From: WVYX01 sp039586815
GTDB taxonomy: Bacteria > Gemmatimonadota > Gemmatimonadetes > Gemmatimonadales > GWC2-71-9
DNA length: 64,000 bases
Direction: 5' to 3'
NCBI GenBank assembly: GCA_039586815.1
Contig: JBDHJR010000007.1
Span: 1 to 64,000 of the forward strand
The notes under the pieces are model-generated. The model did no database searches and was not told the DNA's origin. It was given only the letters and a program-made list of their open reading frames with translations. The position numbers and the translations under genes were made by a program. This document shows positions 53,029 through 62,093 of this stretch, in pieces. Each line of letters begins with the position of its first letter. Position 1 is the first letter of the stretch.

Positions 53029-54264
53029 CTACGGCTTGGCTTCCCGCAACTTGAACCAGGCGAGCGCGATCACCGATAGCGCCAGGAACCAGACCGGAAC
53101 GAGCAGCAGCTTGTGCTCCCACTGTTCCTCCGCGTGCGCCTCCGCCGTGGCCCGGATGATCCCCGTGTTCGAACGCACACGCAGCCCAAGATCTCTCAGC
53201 TGTTCGAGGTCCAGACTGTGCTGCACCAGCGCGACCTGGTTGTATTCTGAGACGGCACTCTGGTAGCGGAAGCGCTCATCAGCTACCTCGTGACCCATCG
53301 CCACCATCTCATCGATGGCATCGGCCGCCTGGTGGAGCTCCTCCGTGGCTCGCAGCACTTGTTCCTGGATCTCCGCGCCCATGAGTCCCGGACCACTCTC
53401 GGCATCGTGACACCTTTGACACAGCGCGGCGATCGCGTCGAACGGCGTGCGCTCGGTACCATGGTTGCTGTGGCATCCTAAGCAGCCCTGGAGCTCCCCG
53501 CTGCGTGCCGGCCCACCGTGCGGCCCCCGGTAGAACGCTCGCCCCAGAAGCTCGTGGCACTGACTGCACACGTCGGCGATCTGGTTGACCGCGGGCGGCA
53601 ACGCAGCGTGCGAGCCGTGACACCCGATGCAGGTCGGCGCCGCAAAATTGCGTTGCTCGAACACGGCGACTCCATGGGCTCCGGTGCGGTAGCGCTCGAA
53701 CTGATCGGTGGGCTCCCTGTACCGGGCCATGAGCTGCGCGTCCTCATGGCAGTTCCCGCACGTGGCCGGGATGTTCGTGGGGTGGACCTCGCTGCGCGCA
53801 TCCTCCGGCGGCAGGATCAGGTGCGCGTTGTGGCAGTCGGTGCACGTGGGCGCGGCGGCGTCGCCCTGTTCGAGAAGCAGTTGGCCGTGGCGACTGGTGC
53901 GGAACTCGGCGAGCTGGTCGGCCGCCAGACCGTACTGCCGCATCTGGTTGGGGTCGGCGTGGCAGGCACTGCACAGTTGGATGGTCCCCAGCTTGCTGGG
54001 CGTTCCAACGAATCGCCCCTGATGCGCTGCCGGGGCCTCGTACACCGCCGTGTTGCCTCCATGACAGTCGTGGCACTTGATACCCTGCTCCGAGTGCACT
54101 CCGAGCGTGAACGATCGCCGTTTGTCGGCGTGGCAGACGATGCAGCCGTACACGGAGTCGTCCTGTGCAGCGAGTCTCTGAGCCGGGGGCACGGGCGCCG
54201 CGGTGGCGCCATCCGGCACCGCCCCCAAGAGGAGCACCAACCCCAGGACCGAGAGGGTCCTCAT
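53029..54264 (-). CDS. 9-haem cytochrome c with C-terminal membrane anchor
   Basis: ATG 54264 (MRTLSVLG...) overlaps the last base of the cytochrome b stop. The 411-residue protein has a signal peptide, nine CXXCH motifs (CIVCH to CQRCH), a haem-free helical region from about residue 290, and one C-terminal membrane helix (VPVWFLALSVIALAWF). It shares this layout with the 9-haem gene at 59554, so the two are paralogues, one per bc-like module. It probably takes electrons from cytochrome b. Confidence 0.9.
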   Translation of the reverse strand: MRTLSVLGLVLLLGAVPDGATAAPVPPAQRLAAQDDSVYGCIVCHADKRRSFTLGVHSEQGIKCHDCHGGNTAVYEAPAAHQGRFVGTPSKLGTIQLCSACHADPNQMRQYGLAADQLAEFRTSRHGQLLLEQGDAAAPTCTDCHNAHLILPPEDARSEVHPTNIPATCGNCHEDAQLMARYREPTDQFERYRTGAHGVAVFEQRNFAAPTCIGCHGSHAALPPAVNQIADVCSQCHELLGRAFYRGPHGGPARSGELQGCLGCHSNHGTERTPFDAIAALCQRCHDAESGPGLMGAEIQEQVLRATEELHQAADAIDEMVAMGHEVADERFRYQSAVSEYNQVALVQHSLDLEQLRDLGLRVRSNTGIIRATAEAHAEEQWEHKLLLVPVWFLALSVIALAWFKLREAKP

Positions 54265-55622
54265 CACGGCCTCCCCACTCCATCCCCGACAGCGCTGTCT
54301 GCGGGAGATCCCGGCTCTACCGGCGTCGGCCCGACTCGTTCGAGCGGTGTGCTGGATCTCGCCGGCACCACCCGCTCCTGCCGCTCCACCTGCCCAATTC
54401 CCTCGGAGGGAGGCAACGAACCGATGCCCCGCCCCAGGGCCCACAACATGACGAAGCCGCCGAAGAAGACCGCCCCGAGAGCGGCCACAACCGGGCGCTT
54501 GCGGATGTGTCGCTCCGGGCGTCGATCGAACAGGGGGAGGAGGAACAGGCTGAAACCCACCAGCGTAAAGGCCGTGAACCCCCACATCCCGAGATAGCGA
54601 AGCAACGCCAGCGACACGTCTACGGGCACCCAGGTGGAGACCAATCGATCTGGTACCGTGAGGGGATCCGCCGGATTGCCGAACGGCCGCGGGAACAGCA
54701 CGGCCAGGGTCACTACCAGCGCCAGGACCAGCACCGTCACGCTGAGTGACCTCAACAGGTGGTTGGGGAAGAAGGGCGTGCCCTGCTGCTCGGCCTCCTC
54801 CATCGCCTGCTTCAGAACTTCCTGTGTCGTTCCCACAGCACTCAGGCGCCACGGCGCCTTCTCTTCGTTTACTTCTACCGGCGGCGCGATGCCGCGGCGG
54901 CGCACGAGCGTGAAGTGGTACGAGAGCAGCGCCAGAGAGATCCAGGGAAGCACGATCACGTGTAGCGAGAAGAAACGGCTGAGCGTCGCGCCCGACACGA
55001 TTACGTCACCCATGAGGGCATCAGCAATCACCCCACCGAAGAACGGGAAGCCGGAGATCGCAACCAACACCTCGGTCACCGTCCAGTAGGCCCACTGATC
55101 CCAGGGCAGCAGGTAGCCGCTGGCGCCGAACGCCAGGACCACTCCCAGCAGGAGCAGCCCGACGGTCCAGTTGGTCTCCCGGGGGGGCTTATACGCCGCC
55201 TCGAACAGGACCCGCGCCATGTGCGCCAGAACGGCCAGAACGATGAGGCTTGCGGACCAGACGTGGACGTGGTAGATCAGCCAGCCGAACGACACGTTCG
55301 ACACGATGTGTTGCACGCTCGGGTTGGCCTCTTGCACCGACGGGCGATAATACAGCGCCAGCAACACGCCCGTGACCACCAGCATCATGAAGAGCACGTA
55401 CGTGATGCCACCGAACATCTGGCGCCAGCCCACGTGGGGGTCGAGCCGGTACTTCAGAGCCTTGCGGAGTGCATCATCGATCCGCAGCCTGCGGTCGATC
55501 GGTCCGTAGATCAGCCCGAGGAACCGGGCGCCTCCCAGCAGGCCCGCATCTGCACTCGCCTTGAGGTCGTCCCACGTCTGGGAGAACCATAGGCTCGTGG
55601 CGTGCCACATCCGACGAATCAT
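54264..55622 (-). CDS. Cytochrome b of a second bc-like module, PEWY motif lost
   Basis: The 452-residue membrane protein is a fused cytochrome b6/subunit IV-type cytochrome b. The four haem b ligands are kept: His120 and His134, then His221 and His236. But the Qo-site PEWY of its paralogue (residues 283-286 of the 57956 gene) aligns with STWVP here (329-333), so normal quinol oxidation at Qo is doubtful. It has an N-terminal extension of about 45 residues and a Pro-rich C-terminal tail. It follows the ligand-less Rieske-like gene by one base. Confidence 0.92.
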   Translation of the reverse strand: MIRRMWHATSLWFSQTWDDLKASADAGLLGGARFLGLIYGPIDRRLRIDDALRKALKYRLDPHVGWRQMFGGITYVLFMMLVVTGVLLALYYRPSVQEANPSVQHIVSNVSFGWLIYHVHVWSASLIVLAVLAHMARVLFEAAYKPPRETNWTVGLLLLGVVLAFGASGYLLPWDQWAYWTVTEVLVAISGFPFFGGVIADALMGDVIVSGATLSRFFSLHVIVLPWISLALLSYHFTLVRRRGIAPPVEVNEEKAPWRLSAVGTTQEVLKQAMEEAEQQGTPFFPNHLLRSLSVTVLVLALVVTLAVLFPRPFGNPADPLTVPDRLVSTWVPVDVSLALLRYLGMWGFTAFTLVGFSLFLLPLFDRRPERHIRKRPVVAALGAVFFGGFVMLWALGRGIGSLPPSEGIGQVERQERVVPARSSTPLERVGPTPVEPGSPADSAVGDGVGRP

Positions 55623-55623
55623 G

Positions 55624-56079
55624 CTATGACTCCGTCACGTAAACTGTGCCGTCCCGTACGAACACCGAGTAGCGGGCGAGCGGTGCGGTGGAGAGGCCGG
55701 TCACGACGTAGCCGTGCAGGTCGTAGATCACGTAGGAGCAGGGCGAGAAGACGCGCGACGACTCGTCATCCCACTGGAGGATGCAACCGTCGCTGGGGGA
55801 AACGCCCTGCAAGGCAAAGTATGTGTCTTCCTCGACCCTAACGACGAGGATCGCGCGCTCGCCCCACCGCACCAGCCGGCTTGCGCCGACCGGGAAGTCG
55901 GCCTGGCGCACCACGCGAAACGCAGGCTGCACCTGGGGGATCTCGAGGCGCTCGCCCGGTAGGACGTAGAGCCCGACACTCAGCCCGATGGTCGCGAGGA
56001 TCAGGACAACGACCGCGCCGAGCAGGAGCTCGTTGAAACCGAGCCCCGAAGTCTTCTCCTCCGCACCGTCAGCGCTCAG
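55624..56079 (-). CDS. Rieske-like subunit lacking all four Fe-S ligands
   Basis: The 151-residue protein has a membrane anchor (about residues 15-40) and a Rieske-fold domain. Aligned with the true Rieske at 59055, ligand positions Cys, His, Cys and His are Ser94, Ser96, Ser112 and Ser115, while both disulfide Cys (Cys99, Cys114) remain at identical spacing. No [2Fe-2S] cluster can bind in the normal way. The start is uncertain: the frame upstream has no ATG or GTG; CTG 56079 after GGGAGGGGAG is the best choice, GTG 55932 would remove the anchor. Immediately precedes cytochrome b. Confidence 0.75.
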   Translation of the reverse strand: MSADGAEEKTSGLGFNELLLGAVVVLILATIGLSVGLYVLPGERLEIPQVQPAFRVVRQADFPVGASRLVRWGERAILVVRVEEDTYFALQGVSPSDGCILQWDDESSRVFSPCSYVIYDLHGYVVTGLSTAPLARYSVFVRDGTVYVTES

Positions 56080-56160
56080 CGCTCCCCTCCCTGGATATGA
56101 GCCTGGTGGCTCGTAGTCAAACCGTGCTAAGATTGGCAGACCCCTTCCGATTGTGCAACC

Positions 56161-56188
56161 GGCCCCGCTCCCTCACGAGGGCGGGGCC
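56161..56188 (-). terminator. Hairpin terminator after the 9-haem lipoprotein
   Basis: GGCCCCG / CGGGGCC with an inner CCCT/AGGG stem lies 30 bases past the stop. No T tract. It separates the two bc-like modules at the RNA level. Confidence 0.55.
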
Positions 56189-56218
56189 GGCGCCAACCTG
56201 TGTCTGCGGCGAATCCGT

Positions 56219-57787
56219 CTACTTCCGCACCACGCCCTCCGGCAGCACCCCCTGTAGCGGCGCCGGCAGCGGGTTGGTCACGCCGTAGTGCGCAGCTCCC
56301 TCGTTGATTGAGGCGATCATCAGGGCCCGGAGGAACTTGGGATTGTGCACGCCGTTGCCGCTGGTGGGGTGCGAGCTGATGTGGACGACAGTGGCCGGGT
56401 TGACCCGAATGTAGAAATCCGCGAACCACGGCGCGTCATCGGTCGCCGCGAGCTGCGCATTCCACAGGACACCCTCCGCCGTGGTGAACAGCACGTCGCT
56501 CACGTCGAGGATGCTGCCCCCCTCCTGCGCGACGATGCTAACCAGGAGCCCGGTATCGCCCGCGTCCAGTGTGTCGTTGGCGTTGGCATCGTCCCACACC
56601 ATCTCGAGGTAGCCGGTCAGCTCGGCCTTGAAGTTCAGGTACGCGGTCCGGGCGAAATCCTCGGAGATGTGGCACGGGAGACACGCGGTAAACCGCTGCG
56701 AGTCCACCGTGCAGTTGTGGCCCGGTACCGGGATGCCCTGAGCGTTGAGGCACGGGATGGCCTCGAACAGGTGTCCCACGCTCTCGAACACAAATTCACC
56801 GGTCGCCTGGTCGTTCACCGTGAACCGCTCCACGTGACACGTGGCACACAGTCGCTCGTTGAGGTCTTCGTCACCGTGCGTCGGTACCAAGCCGTCCTGC
56901 CAGTCGAGGCTGTCCGGCCACCACCCGATGTTCTGCGCCAGCACCAGCGGTCCCTGCGCCGCATGCGGGCCGTGCGTAGTGGCCCCGGGTATCGTGCGGT
57001 TGTTATGGCACTTGACGCAGAGGTTGCGGTTCGAGCCGATGTCGATCGGCGATCGCAGCTGCGAGTCGTTGTCACGACTGTGCGGATCGTGACACGTGGC
57101 GCACACGATGTCGAACGCGCCTGTGCTGTCCTTCTCGACGTAATTGGCGTTCTCGCCGAACTGGGCCAGCATGGCGATGCGGCCGTTGTGGCACTCCCCG
57201 CAGTCGCTGCGACGGGAGGCGAAGCTCGTGACGTTGCCGTGTGCCGACTGGGACCACTGTTCCACGAACGGAGTGTGGACACCCGTGTGGCAGTCGCCGC
57301 AGCCGTCACCCAGACCCACGCCGGCCTGGATCGAGGCGAGCGGCTGCGTGTTCCCGGGATTCACCATATGGTCGGCGCCGGGACCGTGGCAGTTCTCGCA
57401 CTGCACGTCGTAGTAGGTGGCACGGCCCACGGTGTCGCTGGAGTCGAGCGCGTTGATCCCCGCCGGGGCCGTCAGCGCGTTACCGTTCTCGCTCACCGCG
57501 TGGCAGCCCTCACAGTAATCCGCGACGTGGCCCGAGTTCTGCAAAGATGCCCACGCGTGCGAGTGGCCCGTGCTTTCCCAGTCCTTGGTCTGATCGGCGT
57601 GGCAGTTGCCGCAGGTGGGCCAGCCGGCCTCAGCGTCGGCGTAGCCGAGGAACCCGTTCACGGAATCGGGCGGCGGGTTGAAGGGATCGCGCGTTTCCGG
57701 TGTGACCGTGTCGTCGGTACACGCGGCCATGGCGAGGAACCCCAGCGCGAACACAGCCAGGAAGGCTCTTCTTACGGAATGTGCCAT
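56219..57787 (-). CDS. 9-haem cytochrome c lipoprotein
   Basis: ATG 57787 is eight bases from GGGGAGG. A lipobox LAMAAC follows the signal helix. Nine CXXCH motifs (CGNCH to CLPCH) lie in the first 400 residues in a pattern like cytochrome c554/doubled-CXXCH proteins. The C-terminal 130 residues are haem-free, with Asp-rich (DDANANDTLDAGDTG) and His-bearing segments of unknown role. It stands between the two Rieske/cytochrome b modules and is preceded by a 168-base AT-rich gap that may carry its promoter. Confidence 0.87.
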   Translation of the reverse strand: MAHSVRRAFLAVFALGFLAMAACTDDTVTPETRDPFNPPPDSVNGFLGYADAEAGWPTCGNCHADQTKDWESTGHSHAWASLQNSGHVADYCEGCHAVSENGNALTAPAGINALDSSDTVGRATYYDVQCENCHGPGADHMVNPGNTQPLASIQAGVGLGDGCGDCHTGVHTPFVEQWSQSAHGNVTSFASRRSDCGECHNGRIAMLAQFGENANYVEKDSTGAFDIVCATCHDPHSRDNDSQLRSPIDIGSNRNLCVKCHNNRTIPGATTHGPHAAQGPLVLAQNIGWWPDSLDWQDGLVPTHGDEDLNERLCATCHVERFTVNDQATGEFVFESVGHLFEAIPCLNAQGIPVPGHNCTVDSQRFTACLPCHISEDFARTAYLNFKAELTGYLEMVWDDANANDTLDAGDTGLLVSIVAQEGGSILDVSDVLFTTAEGVLWNAQLAATDDAPWFADFYIRVNPATVVHISSHPTSGNGVHNPKFLRALMIASINEGAAHYGVTNPLPAPLQGVLPEGVVRK

Positions 57788-57955
57788 CACGGACACCTCC
57801 CCCACATATCGTTGGCACCGACACCCCGTGCAGTTCGCGGGACGCTGCTACTAATTAATGCGAGCAAACTAGTCGCGCAATAGAGGGCTTCCGACTAAAG
57901 AAACATTAATAGTCCGTTATACATTATCGACTTAGCCGCCCGCACCGGCGCACCA

Positions 57956-59053
57956 TCAACTCGCAGGATCGGCCGTGTATCCGAGATAGGTCAACACGAT
58001 GATGTAGACGATCATGGCAATCCCGATCCACGTATACAACCGGCTCGGCTCGCCTCGTGCGGAGCGTCGGTCGAGCAGCGGGATGAGCAGCACGAAGAGA
58101 CCGGCCAGGCCGAACCCGATGATGCCTACGACCTCTCCCTCGATTCCCAAGATGTGGGCCGGTAGGTACTTCAACGTCTGGAACGTGAACATGAAGTACC
58201 ACTCCGGCTTGATGCCCGCCGGCGCAGGAGCGAACGGGTCCGCCTTGTCACCGAGATGCGCCGGGAAGTAGGCCGCCAGTGCCGCCAGCGCCGCCAGCGC
58301 CACGAGCCACCCGACCAGGTCCCGCAGCAGGAAATTGGGGACGAACGGCATTGCACCCTTGCTGCCTCCGCGCCGTTCGACGTCGAGCGGGACGCTCATC
58401 CCCTGCTTCTGCACGAGGAACAGATGAAGCCCTAGAATGGCGACGGTGAGCAGCGGAAAGACAGCCACGTGAAACGCGTAGAACCGCGTGAGCGTGGCCC
58501 CTGTCACGTCGTCTCCCCCGCGCGCCACCCGCAGCAGGAACTCCCCGACGACCGGCACCACCCCGAGGATCTCGGTCCCCACTCGCGTCGCGAAGTATGC
58601 CAACTCGTTCCAGGGCAGCAGATACCCGGTAAACCCGAAGGCCAACGCTAGGCCCATGAGCGCCACGCCGGAGAACCAAGTTATCTCCCTCGGCCGGCGG
58701 TAGGCCTTCAAGAGCAGCACGCTGAACAGGTGAATGAACAGAGTGAAGATCATCAGGTTCGCCGCCCACGAATGGATCGAGCGGACCAACCATCCGAACT
58801 CCACTTCGGCCATCAGGAACTGCACCGACTCGTAGGCCTCCTCGGCGCTCGGTCGGTAGTAGAACAGCAACAGGATGCCCGTGGACACCTGGACGATGAA
58901 CAGGAAGAGGGTCATCCCACCCAGGTAGTACCAGATCGTGTGCCGGTGGACCGGCACCTCCTTCTTCTTAGCGAGGGCTTTCAGGCCGGCCAGCCCGACA
59001 CGCGCCTCGAGCCACGCCTCGCACTCCACCAACCACTTTCGCAACCGCGCCAT
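57956..59053 (-). CDS. Cytochrome b of a bc-type quinol oxidoreductase
   Basis: The 365-residue fused cytochrome b has haem ligands His94/His108 and His195/His210 and an intact Qo motif PEWY (283-286). The segment GYLLPWNELAYF is the conserved ef/cd region. It should oxidise (mena)quinol with the Rieske protein encoded one base upstream and pass electrons to the cytochromes c of the cluster. Cytochrome c1 is absent; multihaem cytochromes presumably take its place. Confidence 0.95.
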   Translation of the reverse strand: MARLRKWLVECEAWLEARVGLAGLKALAKKKEVPVHRHTIWYYLGGMTLFLFIVQVSTGILLLFYYRPSAEEAYESVQFLMAEVEFGWLVRSIHSWAANLMIFTLFIHLFSVLLLKAYRRPREITWFSGVALMGLALAFGFTGYLLPWNELAYFATRVGTEILGVVPVVGEFLLRVARGGDDVTGATLTRFYAFHVAVFPLLTVAILGLHLFLVQKQGMSVPLDVERRGGSKGAMPFVPNFLLRDLVGWLVALAALAALAAYFPAHLGDKADPFAPAPAGIKPEWYFMFTFQTLKYLPAHILGIEGEVVGIIGFGLAGLFVLLIPLLDRRSARGEPSRLYTWIGIAMIVYIIVLTYLGYTADPAS

Positions 59054-59054
59054 A

Positions 59055-59537
59055 TCAGCTTTCCCTGCTCACGAAGATCTGATCGTCGCGCACGTTCACG
59101 ACGTACGCCTCGAGCGGCGTCGGGGGTGGGCCCTCGATTTGCTGGCCATTGAGGTCGAAGTGCCCGTTATGGCACGCGCACCAGATATGGCCGATGTCCC
59201 CTCGATACTGCACGATGCAGCCCAGGTGCGTGCAGGCGGCCGAGAAAGCTCGAAATTCACCGGCACTGGTGCGCACCAGGATCCCCGGTCGGCTGCCAAA
59301 CCTGAAGATCTGGGCCGAGTTGGGCGGGACGTCAGCGGGTGTGAACGGTAGCACTACCGAGGCCGCCGCGGACTCGCCCGCCGCGGGCGGCACGAGGTAG
59401 CGTCCCGTAGGGTAGAGTATCGCCAGTACCAGGCCGCCGACGCTGGTGCTGAGCAGCCACGTCGTCAACGTCCTGCTCAGCACCCAATCGATGAATCTCC
59501 TGCGAGAAGTCCCGCGCTCGGGGCCGTCTGCAGCCAT
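59055..59537 (-). CDS. Rieske [2Fe-2S] protein
   Basis: The 160-residue protein has a Tat-type N-terminus (SRRRFIDWVL) with a membrane helix (about residues 25-45). A complete Rieske domain follows: CTHLGC (Cys102, His104, Cys107) and CACHNG (Cys120, Cys122, His123). It takes electrons from quinol at the Qo site of the cytochrome b encoded just downstream. It follows the 9-haem gene by 16 bases. Confidence 0.95.
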   Translation of the reverse strand: MAADGPERGTSRRRFIDWVLSRTLTTWLLSTSVGGLVLAILYPTGRYLVPPAAGESAAASVVLPFTPADVPPNSAQIFRFGSRPGILVRTSAGEFRAFSAACTHLGCIVQYRGDIGHIWCACHNGHFDLNGQQIEGPPPTPLEAYVVNVRDDQIFVSRES

Positions 59538-59553
59538 TCAGAGGTCCTCGGGT

Positions 59554-60837
59554 TCAGGTGGTGGGTTGTTCCCTGCTATCGAGCTCGCGGATCTTGAGCA
59601 GGAGCCCGACAATCAACATCCCGATGATGACCACCGAGATGGCCAATCCCATGCGTCGGAACTGGAGCCGCCCCGTTGCCTGTACCCCAAGCTCGTGGGC
59701 CGTCGCCGCGATCTCCAACCCCGACTCGACCTCGTCCTTCACGGCAATCACGTTGAACGAGTGCACGGCCGCTCGGGCGCTGATCAACGCGGTGCTCGCG
59801 CCGGTGAGCTCGAATTGCGCCTGGCTCACCTCCATGCCGGCGTCCTCTGCCCGCTCCAGAAGCGAGTCCGCCTCATGATGCGCCGTCGAGAGGGAGTCGA
59901 TCAGGCTGCGCATCGCGCTGGCTACCTGGCCACCCGGGTCTCCGGAGGTGTGGCACCTGGCGCACACCGCTCCCTCCTCGAGCCCGAGTAGATCGTCACC
60001 GGGCCGCGTGATGTCGTGGTTGTTGTGGCACGTTGCACATCCCGGCACACCCAGCATCGCAAATGTCCGCGCGTGCCTGCTCTGCGCGAAGAGATCCGCC
60101 ATCACGCTGTGGCACTGCCCGCACACGTTGCCGACCCAGGAGATTCCGGGCGGGGCAGCGCCATGATTGCCGTGACAGTCGTTGCAGGTGGGTGCCGACA
60201 GATCGCCCCCTTCCGACATCGCCTCCCAATGGACGCTCCGCTGATATCGCTCCAGTTGGTCGACGGGAATGCGATACGGCTCCATGTACTCGGCATCGGC
60301 ATGACAGCTCGAGCAGGTCGCAGGTACGTTCAGCGGATTGACACTCGAGAGCGGGTCCGTCGGCGGTCTGATGGAGTGCGCTGGGTGGCAGCTCACGCAC
60401 GTCGCCGTCTTTGAATCGCCGAGCTCTATCAGCCGCCGACCGTGAACCGAGCTGGCAAATTCCGCCACCTGGTCAACACGAATCGACGGGTTATAGCGCC
60501 TCATGAACTCCGCGTTCGAGTGGCAGCGACCACAGAACTCGGCAACCTGCTCGCGCCCGGGCTTGGCGAGGAATCCCTTGGCCGGGTCCATGGAGGTAAT
60601 CCCAGGATCCGTCGCATCGCCGCCGTGGCAGGCGACACAGCCAAATCCCCTCGCCGCATGAATGTCACTGGGAAACGCCCTCGCTGGATTGGAGAGCCGT
60701 TCGTCGCCCAGCACCAGGTGGCACGCTCGGCAGTTGTCCTCCGCGGCCTCCTGCTCTTGCGCAAGCACATCTGCCTGCGACGCGAACGTGGCAAGCAGAC
60801 AGAGCGAGGCGAGCGTGCGGAGAGCCGAGCGCGACAT
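59554..60837 (-). CDS. 9-haem cytochrome c with C-terminal membrane anchor
   Basis: The 427-residue protein has a signal peptide (cut near VLAQ) and nine CXXCH motifs (CRACH to CARCH). A haem-free helical region follows (SLIDSLSTAHHEADSLLERAEDAG onward), then one C-terminal membrane helix. Paralogous in layout to the protein at 53029. Its ATG overlaps the stop of the tetra-domain cytochrome by one base. Together with the Rieske and cytochrome b genes downstream it likely forms a bc-like complex in which it replaces cytochrome c1. Confidence 0.9.
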   Translation of the reverse strand: MSRSALRTLASLCLLATFASQADVLAQEQEAAEDNCRACHLVLGDERLSNPARAFPSDIHAARGFGCVACHGGDATDPGITSMDPAKGFLAKPGREQVAEFCGRCHSNAEFMRRYNPSIRVDQVAEFASSVHGRRLIELGDSKTATCVSCHPAHSIRPPTDPLSSVNPLNVPATCSSCHADAEYMEPYRIPVDQLERYQRSVHWEAMSEGGDLSAPTCNDCHGNHGAAPPGISWVGNVCGQCHSVMADLFAQSRHARTFAMLGVPGCATCHNNHDITRPGDDLLGLEEGAVCARCHTSGDPGGQVASAMRSLIDSLSTAHHEADSLLERAEDAGMEVSQAQFELTGASTALISARAAVHSFNVIAVKDEVESGLEIAATAHELGVQATGRLQFRRMGLAISVVIIGMLIVGLLLKIRELDSREQPTT

Positions 60838-62024
60838 CAGTTCTCACGCCCCAGCGTCTGGAGATACGAAGACAGGTCCGCCATCTCGACGGTGCTGAAC
60901 GTGGGCCAGGCCTCGCCTTCTATCATGGCTGCGTGGTTCCACAGTGCCGCCATGACCGCGGCGGGCGAGTCGAGCCCTTGAACCTGAGCCAGGTCGCCGG
61001 CCGCCGTGCCTCCTGTTCCTCCCACTGAATGACACTCCAGACATCCCTTATCTCGCACGCGGCGCGCTCCTCGGGTCGCATTGCCTGCCTCGCCAAAGTA
61101 CCGAACCGACGACAGATAGGCGACGAGATCCGCCATGTCTCCCGCGCTGAGCCGCGGGACCGAGATCCCACTCGTCTGGATCGCCTCGAGCATGGAGGGA
61201 GCCTTATTCCACATGGCCGCGGCGAAGTCGATCAGGCTCTCGTGCCGTCCCATTCTACCCAGGTCCGGTGCCAACATGCCAGTCTCACCATCGTCGCCGT
61301 GGCATTGGCTGCAGCCACGGTCCACGAAACGCTGGCGGCCCTCCACCGGACGCCCCGGGAGCACGTACAGCGGTGCAGTCGGCATCGCCGGAGACCACGA
61401 CTCCAGGAAGGCGATGACATCCGTCAGCTCGGAGCCAGTGAAGGAGGGACGTCTGATTCCTTGAGCCCGCATCGCTTCGGTCATTGCCGGGCCGTGGTTC
61501 CACATCGCCGTGGCGATCTGGATCGGCGATCCGTACTGGCTCAGGAAGTCGAGGTCCGGCCCGGCGACACCACCAACTCCGGCGACCTGGTGGCAGAGCA
61601 CGCAGTTCTTCTCGGTGAAGAGCTGCCGACCGCGCTCGATCTCGCCGGGAGGATCGAAGTAGTCGAGCCATACCAGAAAGGCGACCAGGTCGCCGGCTTC
61701 CCACGGATCCAGGTGTGGCCGCGCGATCCCGAGCTCATCCATACGCTGCACCATCTGCGGGAGGTGATTCCACATCGCGGCGGCAAAGCCGTAGTAGGAC
61801 TGAGGCTCGGAGGACCGCCCCAAGTCGGGGCCCACCGCGCCGCCAACTCCGTCGATGGCATGGCACCCGGCGCACCCCATGGCTCCGAAGAGCCGTGCAC
61901 CTGCCGGCACGCTTTGGCCAGTTCCTTCCGGTATCTGCGAAAGCAGCGGCTGGAGCGGCCAGCCGAGCACCACGAGAGCGCCACACAGCGCCCGCACCGT
62001 GGCTCCCATGCTGTGTCTGATCAT
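60837..62024 (-). CDS. Four-domain cytochrome c with WNH repeats
   Basis: The protein consists of four tandem class I-like cytochrome c domains: CAGCH, CVLCH, CSQCH and CLECH. Each domain has a GPDL-type loop, a (M/L)WN(H/K)xxxM motif and a C-terminal MADLxxYL-type helix. I start at ATG 62024 (MIRHSMGATVRALCGALVV), which has GAAGGA upstream and gives a clean signal peptide. ATG 62093, coupled to the previous stop (TGAATG), is an equal rival and would lengthen the n-region. Paralogue of the next gene upstream. Confidence 0.88.
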   Translation of the reverse strand: MIRHSMGATVRALCGALVVLGWPLQPLLSQIPEGTGQSVPAGARLFGAMGCAGCHAIDGVGGAVGPDLGRSSEPQSYYGFAAAMWNHLPQMVQRMDELGIARPHLDPWEAGDLVAFLVWLDYFDPPGEIERGRQLFTEKNCVLCHQVAGVGGVAGPDLDFLSQYGSPIQIATAMWNHGPAMTEAMRAQGIRRPSFTGSELTDVIAFLESWSPAMPTAPLYVLPGRPVEGRQRFVDRGCSQCHGDDGETGMLAPDLGRMGRHESLIDFAAAMWNKAPSMLEAIQTSGISVPRLSAGDMADLVAYLSSVRYFGEAGNATRGARRVRDKGCLECHSVGGTGGTAAGDLAQVQGLDSPAAVMAALWNHAAMIEGEAWPTFSTVEMADLSSYLQTLGREN

Positions 62025-62093
62025 TGGCCACCGTCCTTCATGCTGAAGCCCAACTCGCACTGGCAGACCAGCACTCTGCAGCAGAGCCGTCAT

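Noticed and set aside
42663..54264. Repeated haem and His motifs as a DNA repeat or CRISPR-like array
   Set aside because: The similarity is at protein level (CXXCH codons); there are no constant DNA repeats with regular spacers.
54265..54852. Long N-terminal extension of the 9-haem gene at 53029
   Set aside because: It overlaps the cytochrome b gene in another frame; the signal peptide starts at ATG 54264.
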